NCBI GenBank assembly: GCA_000708835.1
Contig: DF236950.1
Span: forward strand, 371,716-435,715
Direction: 5' to 3'
DNA length: 64,000 bases
From: Klebsormidium nitens
Taxonomy: Eukaryota; Streptophyta; Klebsormidiophyceae; Klebsormidiales; Klebsormidiaceae
How positions within the stretch are numbered: position 1 is the first letter of the stretch; every line of letters begins with the position of its first letter. The notes under the pieces were generated by a model, which saw only the letters and a list, made by a program, of their open reading frames with translations, was not told the DNA's origin and searched no databases. This document shows positions 38,977 through 50,900 of this stretch, piece by piece. The position numbers were made by a program, and so were the translations under genes.

Positions 38977-39887
38977 ATGTCGAAACAAGGCATCTTGGCC
39001 AATCTCAAGAAGGTTGTGTTCGAATTTCGGTGGAATGATCCACGAGCTACTTCCTCCCTGTAAGCTCTGCTTTCTTCCTCTGTGCTAGCTCATATGAACA
39101 GTCGCTCGTATGCACTTGCTGAATAGGTGGCAAGAACTTTAGAGGGCTCTGGAAAAAATGATGACCAGGTTCTCATGATTTCAAGGATGAGCGCCAGGGA
39201 TTATGTAACCAAGCAAAACAATAAGATGCGTTGATTCGGCTCTGATCATCGTGGCGTTGCACCCCTCGAGTTCGATTACTTTCATATGTTTCAACCGGAG
39301 AGAAAGAGGAGTCTCCCAGCTTCTGCTGATGTTGTGGTTGCCTTCGTTCTTGTTGGCAGTGAGATGTTGGCACAATTGAGCAACTCAAAAGCCAGGGCAG
39401 CCAATCCAGCATGTGTAATTGCTGTCACACGGCGGACAGATGACGTACCACCGACCATCGCAATCACTTACAGTAAGTTCTGGAGACTCCTTACAATTTG
39501 TCTCATTGATTGTTACCATGTTATGTTGGTGTTCTGAAAGCGGGCGTGTGCTGGTAGGAATCAAAGCAAAGTTTCTTGGGGGCTTTCTACCTTTTGGACC
39601 TACATCCTGAAGTTGTTCAAACTTCTGTTGTCGACACCTTACGGCGATCTTTTGTTGCAGACAACGACAAGGAAGAGAAGCTGGACTGTACAAAGTTGTC
39701 TGCACACGAGATGTGCAAACGAATACGGGCAGACTCAAAGATGATGCAGTATGAGGCTGAATTTCGAGAAGCTGGATTCAGCTGGCCCCCTCCAGTGCCT
39801 AAAGAGCTGCTCAGCCCTCAACAAGAAAAAGCCGCGGATGCAAGAGAAAGGGCCGGAACTTCCAAAAGCCAGAGTGTTCAAAGATGA
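38977..39887 (+). CDS. Mitochondrial large-subunit ribosomal protein mL53
   Basis: Three exons: 38977-39059, 39360-39472, 39661-39887; 140 residues. The splice phases (2, then 1) close without forcing. The N-terminal half shows the mL53 pattern: VVFEFRWNDPRATSSLEML, then KARAANPACVIAVTRR and VPPTIAITY, followed by an acidic lysine-containing segment like that of yeast Mrpl44. The fold is the thioredoxin-like L51/S25 type, part of the mitoribosome. The start MSKQGILANLKK is close to a short import signal. The Gln/Lys-rich C-terminal tail is not conserved in my memory of the family. Confidence 0.75.
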
Positions 39888-40802
39888 GTTTGTTGAAGGC
39901 GCTGGTCGAGTCGGATATGTCCTCTGTATCATAGTAGGTACTGGCTCGTTCCTTCCGATTGACTGTACAGCTATTCATTATCGGTAAGGGAAAAGTAGTG
40001 AAGCACTACACGCGGTTGTTCACTAAAGAATTGAAGCACTAGCGTTTGTTTCATGTGCCGGCGAACCGCGATGTACCCAGTGACCCTTTATTTGAAACAT
40101 AATGCTATGCAACTACTAGTAGAATGCAAGATGCATGCGTCTGAATTGCATGAATGCCGTGCTTGTCGCTCCATGCGACAAGGTAGAGTAGCGAGCTCCG
40201 ACAATGCATTCAATGATGGGATACAAAGCGCAAATTGGACACTTTGATACGAATCCGTCGCCGGGCCGGCTCAGTTGCATAGCTGATGCATCGTAATCAA
40301 ACTTGGCATGAGGCGTGCACGAGATCAAATGACAGTCTATGACCGGTTGAGAGGCAACCGTCTTATGTAGATACTGGCAGCAACGTGAAAGATATGACAT
40401 GCTCGACAACCATGTCCCGACAGCCAAAATCTTGAATCAAAACGTGCATGGCGTTTGCCGCTCAATATCAAACATGCATGCTGACATGAAGGTCATCAGC
40501 ACTTTTATGCAATGTAACCCCATGGAGGAGAATGGTTAAACCAGCGCATATACACTCGCTAACAACTTGAATGATTTGCACTGATTAACGTCAGCGAAAA
40601 GATGAAATGGGCTCTCACGAGCATATTCGTAGGAAGTGGACGATACTCCTGGCAAGCTCTCAAGGCTCAACCAGATTGCGCCTGAATGTAACATCCCCTT
40701 GAGCAATATCAAGGTCGCAGAAGCAAGGCTCGTTGACTTGAAAAGCGACACGAAATGACTCCATGATTGAGAATAGACTACGGGCTTACAATCCTAGCGC
40801 CC
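39888..40802. other. Convergent intergenic region, no gene seen
   Basis: About 0.9 kb between the 3' ends of mL53 and the helicase gene. No open frame has support, and no structured repeat was noticed. Confidence 0.5.
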
Positions 40803-43800
40803 TCATGTCCGTTTCTTGGACCCCTTCTTTCTCACGTTCTCCTTGAAGTGCTTGTATCTTTCACCTCCCGGCTTCTTGCCGCGATCATCCTTGTTGTTCC
40901 CTCGCCTCCGTTTCTGCTTCGACCACAGGGTTCCTTCCAGGGCCGCTGCCACTTCCGGAACGTCGTCATCGTTCTTGTCCCTCTGCAGAATCAGCAAGCA
41001 ACAACAGAAGAGTGCGTTTGGTTTCCCTGTTGGTTACAATATATCTTGAGGAACAGCTACACGATCGCCGAGAAGCACGCTCGGAGTGGCCCGCCGAAAC
41101 CCACAGGAATAACATCAGTCCAAGTTGCCTTCGAAGTTAGTGGTTAGCAATGGCGCAAGATACCCCCGATTGCAGAAAAATTGCAATTGTCTGGAGGCCT
41201 TATTATTGCCCGTAAAGAACGCGGGAGTCCCCGGCAAAGGACTGCTCGCAACATACCGTGAACGCAAAGCTCTTGAGCGGGTCGCTGTCCTTGTCCTTCT
41301 TCCGTTTCAGCCGCTTCCGCGCGAAGAACTGGCCGTCATTCCCCATGGCCTGGCGCGCCGCATTGACGGCGGACGCTGCGGCTTTGGCTGTGGGGTCTTC
41401 CAGGTAAGCGGGGATGGTCCGCAGGTGCGGCGCGGCAGCCTGCTTCAGGAGGGGCTTGTCGTGCTTCAGCAGCTCTGCACGGCGAGGGGGAATTGTCAGT
41501 GTGGAACTAAGAGTGGGGGCTCCGGGCCTTGCAAAGCTGCATCAAGCCCAAGAGGTCTCCGGATTCTTTGATGGAAGTGACGAGGACGAAGGTCTGAAAC
41601 GGCAAGATCAGGTCCAATGTAAACTCAGAGGTCGAAGGACCGAAACGACTGGCGCTTGCATCGGACAAGACCTTCGAGGATGTGACAGGTATAGACTGGT
41701 TGCACAAATTTGCCGAGAACATGGGACTGTCTTTCGAAACACTCAAAGGGCATTGATGCAATTGTCCACTTACCCAGCTCCACCGGGTTATCTTCGAAGT
41801 GGGTCTTCAATCTGAAAGCAAAATAAAAGCAGTGTGAGAAGAAAAACGGCGACATTCCGGCACGCTGAGCGGCTGGAGGTAGCGTACCAGTGCCTTTTCA
41901 ACGAACAATCATACTTCGAAATTGAGCAGTTGTTGCCACACGCACGCAGGCACAGAGCAACTCGCAGAAACACCGCCTGTGAAGCGTACCTTTCGGAGTT
42001 TAGAATCTCTAACTTAAGCTCCTTTGCCCGTGCTTCCTTTATGGCTACCCTCGTCACGCTGCGAGCTATGTCCTGCAAACCGGGAATGACAGAGGAGTAA
42101 GATTGCTGCTTGCGGTCCTGAAATCTTCTGCAGGCTTGAGGATGCGCCTCTTGTCGAAAGTCTTGAGAGCTTGATTGGAAAGTAAAAGTCGGGAGAGGAG
42201 ATTGCGAAGAACATTGGGGGCGACTCGACAAATGAACAGAAGATACGAGCATAGGCATCCTAGGCGTCGGGATTTGGATCGCCGACACTCGTCGCGCCGA
42301 TGGATGGGACCAGATTCTTAAAAGTACAGCCCCTCATGGTAGGACAAACATTACGATGTCAGGCAAAGCTCCTCTCACCAGCCCCTGCTCTGACCTTCTA
42401 ACCAGATGCCGGCTCACCTCTGCTCGGTACCTCAGCGCCTCAACAGCCTGTGACGTCAGCGACGGAAAGTCTCCAATGATGCTCCCGGGGGCCACGGACG
42501 GCGGCTCCTCCTCCCCCTCGCTCTCGTCGCCGCTCGCCGCCAGTGCTGACTCCACCCTCCCTATCAGCTCCGCCTGATCTGGTCGAACCAAGGAGACTGC
42601 AGTACCCGTGCTTCCGGCTCGCCCTGTCCGACCGATACGGTGGACGTAACCGGAGGGCGTGTCTGGAAGGTCGAAGTTAACCACCTGCGCAAGAGAGGGG
42701 GGCGCTGTTCTATTCGAGAGCTACCGAAAGCAATATGGATGACCAACATGCTGCAAAACTTGGAGCTGTCAAAGACATGATTGATTTTTTGTCGGGGGCG
42801 GAAGAGAACTCCTTACAGAGAACCTGCTAGATGTTAACAGATGCAGGAGGCGCCGATGCGGGTACATGCTGCGCAGCGACGCCCTTGTCCACCGGAAGTC
42901 AGTTTCCTGAAGGATTTCGCAAGGAGAACGCAACTTACCGTCCGAACGTTCTTGAAGTCGATCCCCCGCACTACGCCAAACTCCTGGTCCCCCAGCCGCC
43001 GCTTCTTCTTCTTCGGCGGCTGCGCCTCTCCCTCTGCTTCCTCACCCCCCTCCTTGTTCTCGCCCTCCTCGCTTTTCTCCTGACCCTTCGAACCCTCTTT
43101 ACTGCTCTTCTTCTTGGCCTTCGATGGCCCGACTTTGATGGCATCCGTAGCAATCAGGTAGTCAAAGAGACCCTTGTTGAACTCCTGCAATAGATGGCAG
43201 AGTCCGTCAGGTAGCAAGCAAGCAGTCTTGACACCGAGAGGAGGAGGTTCAAAGCTCCTCAGTCGACTTGGACCCATTGCTAATGAACGCAGTCTGATGA
43301 GGAAGGACTTGTGAACGCCTGCGAACAGGCAAAGCACGATTGTACAGTGGCCTCACCTGGAGGATGTGTTGGCGCGAGTTCTGGGGGAGCTCTGAGTTCA
43401 GGACCGCTGTCCTGATGCCGAACTTCTCCAGAAATAACTTCAGCTTGAAGCCGGTGTCAATGGTGTTCACAAAAACAAGGGCCTGCAGGAGTGGTTACAA
43501 CAGACGGTGAGTACAAGAAGGTCTAAACGACGGCACACATGCGAGTCAGAAAAGAGGCTTTGATTGAAAGGAAGATCAAGCGGACCCTAAAGGTAGTCTT
43601 TTGAGACGATCAGAAAGAAACGCAGGCACTGCTGTCCAGGTGCGATAAGGCACAAAGAAGAATAACCTGACCACGTTGAGTTCAAAGGTAGGCAACAGAT
43701 TAGTAGTCGAACAACAACAGCACCCAAGCCGACTAGATCAGAGAAAGCTGGAGCATTTCAAAAATGATGTGAAACAAAAAGAAACTGACACGGCCCAGCC

Positions 43801-46800
43801 GGTCCGCTTTGCCTCAGACATCCAAGGAAGGAGCCGCATCAGATCTCAAGCCTGGCGAAGCGAGACTCTCGGGGCGGGTACTGCGGATGTTTTGAGAAAC
43901 GACCCATTTGGACGTCTCATCATCGGCAAAACGTAAGCTGGGCACGAGCTTCAGACATGGACACCGAGCAGAAAAACTCGGTGGACAGGATGTCGTATTC
44001 AGCAACCTTAGCAACCTCTCAAGCGCCTCAGTAGTTGAACCCAAGGAAAGGCAGTCTCCTTTAGGAGCAACTTCCTTCAAAGGGAAGGACATGAATCTTG
44101 AACACAACCTTTCAAGCCTGTATCCAAGGCGAAGCGGTAGGTTGCATCATACACATTGAACGAGAAGGACGCAAGCTCCAAACGATCCGTGTCGTCAAGT
44201 AAACCCGCAGATTGGAATACAGAGAGCTGTGGAGAGCCAAAATCATCGAGCTTCCTGGAAATTGCATCATCTCGCCTGGGCCGCGATGTGACATACCCAA
44301 CAGTCGAAGCCAATGGTTCTTTCCCGCTCTTCGGATGGCAGAACCGTATCTGGACGACTGCGCACGGGCATAAACTTGGATCGTTCAACTATCGACTCTT
44401 CGGAAAAGTTCGTTTCTTCTTTCACAGTGTCACGCAACAGAAAGAGGAGGCCCCTGCTCACCTTTCTCTGAATAAGTCCCAGCTTGAGCAGCGCAAGCAT
44501 GTACAGCAGCTTATCGTGCTCTGGGCATCGAATCTGGGCGAGTGGTGAGGGCGCGTTCAGAAAGACGCTCAAAGCAGACCAGTGTCTTGTCTGAATGTTA
44601 GCTAGAGCCAGCTGAAGCCAAAGTTTCCTCATGTATCGAGTCGATTGGCTGTGCAACAATCGACCAACCACAAAGTCGAAAGTTCAGCATCCTGTGCAAA
44701 AATGAGCCATCATCACATCAGCTACCGGCAGCAACAATTGAGAAGCTTAGCTTCTTTATGTGTGTCCTCTCCGAGGATGTCTTATTGGGCAGCAACTACG
44801 ACTCAGCTCTTCCGGAAACCCACCGCAAACTGCTGCACTGTTCTCGAGATGCCAGATCCTCCCGCCCCTTCCACCTCAGTCAAAGTGAGGGTCACTGGAT
44901 TGTGGAGCACCAGCTTTTTCAGACGATCTACATCAGCACTGCAAAGAATGGCAGAAATCGATTAGAACAAGCCGCAATAACTCTTCTGGAAGCTTCCTGG
45001 TTTGCACTTGTGTGTCGAAGGAGGGGTTGGGCCCTGCCAACAGTTCTGGGTGCCAAAACAGATTTGAAAGGAGCCCTCGTCAGTGTTCTCTTGGATCATT
45101 GACATGTCGACACTGACTTGAGGAAGATCAGCAAAACTACCGGCAACCAGTTTCGTGAAGAGACACAGAGCAGAGCCCCTCCTTCGAATTCTCTACTGCG
45201 CAGAACTAACCGGCTTTCCCCTCCTACAGGACCAAACTGCTGAGCGGAGAAGCGTGGACGCACCTGGTTGTGGCCGACATGAGGAGGCACTGGCACCTGC
45301 GCGGGACTTGCTGCGCCAGCTGCTTCAGGTCCTCCTCGTAACCGTACGACAGCAGCAAGTCAGCCTGGGCAGGCAACAGGTTGCGAATAACGCGTCAACC
45401 ATCTGGCGCTTTACAGTTGCACAACCTAGAACGTTAGAAGTAGATTCCAGGGACTGTGGTGACACTATAAAACAGGCGGCTTTCAGAAGCTGCTGAAGTA
45501 CTTCATTACTTCACCCTAGAAGACAACTCCCAGGAGGGCAAAGATGATCAATCCGATGCTTTTCCTACCATAGGAGCACTGAGACCCATGTTCTGGTGGC
45601 GACTGAACTGCTCGCTGAAAAGTAGAACCAAACCCGCCTTGATTCCACAGAGACGCAGGCACGATAGCACCTACTCTTCCAAAGAGCTTTCGTCATCATT
45701 CAATGTGTTTGCCTCAGATGTGTGTGTCCGAAGAGAAGGAGCACAACCCCACTCACCTCGTCCAGGACCAGAGTCTCCAGGCTTTGCTGCAGCCCCGCCA
45801 CAGTGAGGGTGCCCTCACGGATGCAGGCGGCCACCCGCCCCGGAGTGGCCACCAGAACATCAGGCGACGCCGCCATCACAGCTTTCTGTAACAACGCAAC
45901 AGATGATCAAACACCCACGCACTCACAATTGCGCGATCACATATCTTGTTGGAAATTGCAAACTCAGAACTGAACAGAACTCACTTCCCCGATTGATCTT
46001 CTCATGCAAAGAATACAAGCAAAAAATGCAAGCACCCGAGGCTTGGCGGCCCCACTCCATGCACTGGCGCGGCCTAAATCACCCCTCATTCTGGAAGGTT
46101 TTTGCCCCAAGGCCAGAGACATCAGCTACGAAAGAACCACTTCTGGCACTCAAAGCAATTTCCACGACCTGCGCACCATGATTGGGGCCCGTAACTTTTT
46201 GAACGACCTACACATGCCTTTTGAAGCCCAATGCAAATCGCAAATTGCAGGATTTATGGTGGTGGTATATGCTGGCGCTCACCTGAGCGGCCGCGTTCAT
46301 AGTGGCCGTCAGCTGAGCAACTTTAATCAAGCCACCACAGTACTCTGCAATGCTGGCGGCCTCGTCTTGGACCTGCACGGGAGTGCCGCTCTTTTGATTT
46401 CCCGCAAGCCGACCCCAAGCCTAGCTTCCTCAAGCATCTCCTTTGTCCATAATTCAACGCTGCCGCTTGTTGATCCTTCTTTCCGTCAAGCCCCTTTCTA
46501 TCGTCTACTGAAAGATGCCTCACACCACCATTACCTTGTTACCACAGGCTTCACCAGCGTACATTCCTGAAAATTCCATTTTTGACACCACCTCACCTGC
46601 TGGCAAAGCTCCCTGGTTGGAACCAGGACCAAGCCTTTGAGGCCCCTCTTCCCCCCATTCCCATCCTCCGCTAGCTCGGAAACAATCTTGTGCAGAAGAG
46701 GCAAGAGATATGCGAGAGTCTTGCCGGATCCTGTGCGCGCTCGTGCAACAATGTCCTTGCCCTCCTGCAAATCAACAGAAAAAGGGCTGAAAATAGAAAA

Positions 46801-47058
46801 GAAACCACACCACCCTGACATCATTGGTGAATCTCGATAAGAAACTTGTGCAATGAGGCTCTCATGCATTTGGAACAGGAAAGAAGGGTTTCAACTCACC
46901 AGCGCCAGGGGTATGCATTTTGCTTGCACCGCCGTTGGCTGCTTGAGCCCCTTCTTAACGAGAGCCCGAAGGAGGCGGGCGTCCAGGCCCATCTCTTCGA
47001 AGCTGCTGTCATCGAGGAGATCAGCAGCCGGCCCAGCTGGGGCAGCTTTCTCAGCCAT
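40803..47058 (-). CDS. RH16: DEAD-box RNA helicase, RH16/DDX56/Dbp9 family
   Basis: Fourteen exons: 47058-46900, 46764-46597, 46372-46283, 45885-45757, 45364-45264, 44938-44824, 44533-44462, 43482-43357, 43184-42939, 42684-42418, 42072-41990, 41811-41774, 41474-41257, 40982-40803; 663 residues. The family acts in the nucleolus in 60S subunit assembly. Motifs in order: Q motif ([18 protein letters not shown]), Walker A ARTGSGKT (62-69), [16 protein letters not shown] (181-184, split by an intron), [29 protein letters not shown] Lys/Glu-rich insert of about 45 residues splits motif V, as in Dbp9 relatives, and ends in the NLS-like PPKKKKRRL. The C-terminus is very basic (RKKGSKKRT). The gene is divergent from FtsH. 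Confidence 0.93.
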
Positions 47059-47312
47059 GGTGGTGCGCTTCACTTTGCACAACCAAGACTCTGTTTTGAC
47101 ACGCAACTTGCTTGTCCTCGCGCCTTCTTGAAGTTGTGCAGTTTGGGAAGGCGTCGCTTTTTAGGGTTTCTGTCGCCGGAGATTGCTAACGTGCTGGTCG
47201 GCTAATACAGCTTTTTCAGGGCATGCTTCCCGGTTGCGTTCGATAGATAGGGTGTATTTAGCCTAAGTTTAGGCTAAGTTTAGTGAAAGTTCAGTCACAT
47301 CACCAGATTGAT

Positions 47313-47320
47313 TGACGTCA
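47313..47320. promoter_or_regulatory. TGACGTCA palindrome, left arm of the MITE
   Basis: A perfect C-box/CRE-type palindrome with an ACGT core, the consensus bound by TGA-class and related bZIP factors. A mirror copy stands at 47446-47453 in the other arm. Binding is inferred. Confidence 0.45.
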
Positions 47321-47339
47321 TCTAAGATAGTGGCTATGA

Positions 47340-47345
47340 CACGTG
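47340..47345. promoter_or_regulatory. CACGTG G-box in the MITE centre
   Basis: The hexamer lies in ACACGTGG, which also fits an ABA-response-type ACGT element. It falls between the two TGACGTCA palindromes. Binding by bZIP or bHLH factors is inferred. Confidence 0.4.
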
Positions 47346-47445
47346 GAAGCATCTGGCGCGTCGGATGAAACATGTCCGGTGTTTCTGCGGCTCGATGATC
47401 ACCCCTGTTCTACCTTGGCGGCTGCCACTGCGGAAAGATGTTCGA

Positions 47446-47453
47446 TGACGTCA
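47446..47453. promoter_or_regulatory. TGACGTCA palindrome, right arm of the MITE
   Basis: Counterpart of the left-arm motif, at the mirrored position within the inverted repeat. Retention of the palindrome on both arms, where surrounding bases have diverged, is what makes it worth noting. Confidence 0.45.
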
Positions 47454-47904
47454 AAGCAATAGCTAAAGTTTAGCTAAAATTTAGTATCTAAATAGACCCT
47501 ATCTATCGATCGCAACCGGGAAGCATGCCCTGAAAATGCTGTAGCAGTTGATGGTTTTGGTCAACAAAGATATAATCCTTTTAAGGATCGTCACGAAGTA
47601 CTACCAAGTAGACAGCAGTATTAGAAGTACCCGGTTAAGATCTCAGGTTGAGAGAACTTCGATTCACTCCTGCCTGGTTCGAAGTGCTGCGGCGACGCAG
47701 GAGCAGGCTCGCTTGCTTCAGTCCAGCAGCCAGCTCGAGTCCACTTCATAAAATTTCTATCTAGAGTTGATTGTTCAACGTCACCACCACAGCATCACCA
47801 CAGCACTGTGCAGCACCACAGCAGCAAGCTTGCCGGAAAGGTGGTGGGCGCCTGGTTGCAGAAGTTGGCATGCCGTTGGTGGCCTGATCCTCTTTGCATC
47901 AGAT

Positions 47905-50900
47905 ATGGCTGCAGCGCTCGACTTCTGCAGCGGACTGGGTTTGACGCCACCAATTGCGGGCGGGAATCTACGGCGTGGCGAGGGCAGCTCTTTGGACGTT
48001 GCTGTCAGGAGGTTGCTCAGGTCTAGCTCAAGAGCACACCACCTTACCTTCTTGCGGCCTTCGCCGGTTGGCAGTTTGGGACAGTCACTTCTAGGAGCCC
48101 GCTTCTCGTCAAAGCTCGCCCCCCTTTGCAACCCTTGGGCAGTCACATCCAGCTTGGCTCAGTGGCTCGACTGCAGGCAGAGGCCCTTCTCTCAGCTGAG
48201 CCACCCTACAAACTCCATCAGGCGCAAGTGCCGGACTCACGCATCAGTCAGGAACTTTGAGTTGGTGGCAGATGCTGCAGAGGACTTCGTGTGCAATGAC
48301 GAGGATGATTACAAGGTTATAGAAGCGTCCACCCCAACTTATGCCCACCCCCCAGAAACCGTTCCCCCTAAAGGCCGTGGCTTCCTAGGCTTTCTTGTCT
48401 TAGCTGCGGTGTTGCTTGCTGTAGCATTCCACCCGCTTCCTGCATCTGCTGCGACCAGAAAGGCAGACCCCCCCCGCTCTGCTACCACCGCCCCATCAAA
48501 TAGACCCCCCTTCAAGCAGCAAGACCGCAGGCACCTGAAATCCAGCTCCAACTCTCAAGAGCGGCACCCCGATCCTCCCGCTGAGAAAGGCAACAGCGGG
48601 ACGGACTTTGTGACTGGCCCCGCCCCTAGCAAAGAGGACCTAGATGCCGCAATTCGAGCACGGGTGCCCTACAGCTGGTTCCTTGACGCGGCCGAAAACG
48701 GACTTGTAAAAGCGGTCTGGATCATGAATCACTGGGCGTTTGTGCTGCTCGAGGAGGGGACCGTGGAGTACAAGCCGCCCGAGGCGTCGTGGCTCGAGAA
48801 GATGGTCCAGCGGGACCTGGGGCTCGAGCGCAAGCCCCCCGCGAACGTGGTGACGGTGCGGCTGCCGGACGGGGACAACGTGACGGTGGGCGCGCTGCGC
48901 AAGGCGGGCGTGCGCTTCGAGGTGGTGCAGGGCCAGCCCGCGTGGACGGAGCAGCTGGCGAACGCGGGGCAGCTCATGTGGTATGCGCTGATGGGGACGC
49001 TGCTGTTCACGATGCTGGGCAGCGGGGAGATGGGGGGCCTCCCCGGGATGACGAACAAGAAGGCGAAGCTGTTCCAGGGGGGCAAGTCGGACACCAACTT
49101 CCAGGACGTGGCCGGGTGCGACGAGTCCAAGGAGGAGCTGGTCGAGGTCAGTGGGGCGGCTGCTCTAGTATTTGGGGTTTGGAGTTAAAAAAAGGTCAGA
49201 AACTCTAGGAGCACTGTTCTCTGACGTCTGACAAGCTTTCAGAGAGGTTTGTACTTGCTGGAGAGGTTTGTACTTGATGGTTTGCCAAAATGATCACTCT
49301 ATATGTGTGTCCAACTTTGATTCGAAGCAACTCTGATGGATAGGTGGTGGTGCACAAAACGACCTTGGTTTTTGTTGTGAAACAGGGTATGAGCGCACTC
49401 TTTCTAGGAGATCATGGCTTATCAAGTAAGCCTGGACTCGTTGAGACAGCCAGTTGTGGAGAGGTTGTTGAAGGGCTGTTCTCGTGAGCACCTTCTTTTG
49501 TTGAAGTAGTGTAAGGGCGGGATTCGAGACAGTCAGCCACACCTTGTTGAATTTGAAGCTCTTCTTGGCCTGAACTCCGTGCCCTCCCTGGTCTGTCTCG
49601 AGTATTGCCAAGATATTCTTCGAGCTCTGCAGAGTACAGTTGTCGGGAGGAAGGGGAAACGCTTGACCCCAGCCTCCTTTGCCTGTTCGCCTGCCCCTTT
49701 CTTGAGCCCTAGCTTAGTGGGCTCGTTTTGCAACATCAGCAACGAGTCTATGTTCATGCAGATCCTGTTTGTCCTCCCCTCAGGTCGTCGAGTTTTTGAA
49801 GAACTCGGAGAAGTACCGCGCCCTGGGTGCACGTGTGCCAAAGGGCGTGCTGCTCTGCGGGCCAGCCGGCACTGGCAAGACGCTGCTTGCCAAGGCCGTT
49901 GCGGGGGAGGCGGACGTGCCATTCTTCTCCATCTCGGCGTCGGAGTTCGTAGAGATCTACGGGGGGATGGGAGCCTCCCGCGTGCGGAAAACGTTTGCGG
50001 ACTGTCGGAAGAAGGCGCCATGCATTCTCTTCATTGATGAGTTGGACGCGATCGGGCGGTCGCGCTCGATGGGGCAGGTTGGGGGTTACGACCAAGAGCG
50101 GGAGCAGGTCAGCTTCTCTTCAAACATTATAAGCTGCCTTTAAGTCAAGTAGAAAGTCTTAGTAGGCTGTTGGGTTGTCGGGTGAGGCGTCTCTCATAGC
50201 AGTTCTTTTCAGATTTGGTAGAAAAGAACGGGACAAGCTTCTCAACATTCTACTCTGAAGTTCGGCATATCCGCACCAAGTCTGAAAGAATGATGCGATC
50301 GTTCGCGGCCTCAGATAGCCTTTCGGCCGAGGTCTGACGAACTAGGAGCGGCAGACGTCACCTTTCAGTAGCTCCGTTACCACTGCTTGGCCGTGAAAGC
50401 TCCTTGAGTTGAGATTTCTGGAGTCGTCACAATGTTACGTTCCTAAGGTAGTTCGTTGCTTTTGCAGACGCTGAACCAAATGCTGACCGAAATGGACGGC
50501 TTCGACTCGACCAAGGACAAGCCGGTGATTATCTTGGGGGCGACCAACCGGCCAGAGATTCTGGACACCGCCCTGCTGCGGCCGGGGCGGTTTGACCGAA
50601 CGGTGACTGTAGACCGGCCGGACAAGAAGGGGCGGGAGGAGATTCTGCGGTTACATCTCAAGGTACCGCGCGGTGCACTGAGATCACCTTTTTGTCGTTC
50701 TTGTCTGCATTTTTTTATTCATTTCTGTGCCTGAAAGACTGGATTACACGGACGAGGAATGCGATCCTCTGGTGGCCAATCGCGTGTGGGCTTTACAGCA
50801 ACCAACTTAAAAAAAATTCCAACAACAACCTACAAGTGATACTGAAAAGTTGACTCCGCTCATGGCTTGCGCTAAAGCAAAGTTTGATGCAGGCTATCAA

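Larger units (their letters stand above)
47208..47541. mobile_element. MITE-like element with long terminal inverted repeats
   Basis: The two ends are inverted copies: the outer 54 bp (47208-47261 against 47541-47488) differ at only three positions, and weaker matching continues inward to the TGACGTC motifs near 47315 and 47450, so each arm is about 100 bp. Ends begin CAGC and both are flanked by TA, fitting a TA target-site duplication of the Tc1/mariner-pogo superfamily. There is no coding capacity in the 334 bp. It lies in the promoter shared by RH16 and FtsH. Superfamily is an inference from two flanking bases. Confidence 0.8.
47059..47904. promoter_or_regulatory. Divergent RH16/FtsH promoter region
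   Basis: The 846-bp spacer serves both genes. About 100 bp upstream of the RH16 start, the minus strand carries AAACCCTAA (47161-47169), a telo-box typical of ribosome-biogenesis and translation genes in plants. The middle is occupied by the inverted-repeat element at 47208-47541, so without it the spacer would be about 510 bp. The open frame preceding the chosen FtsH ATG continues upstream to an ATG at 47767, so the FtsH start could lie there. Confidence 0.6.

Noticed and set aside
49579-50037. Plus-strand frame of 152 codons overlapping FtsH
   Set aside because: It reads the second FtsH exon in a wrong frame; the true frame contains the Walker motifs.
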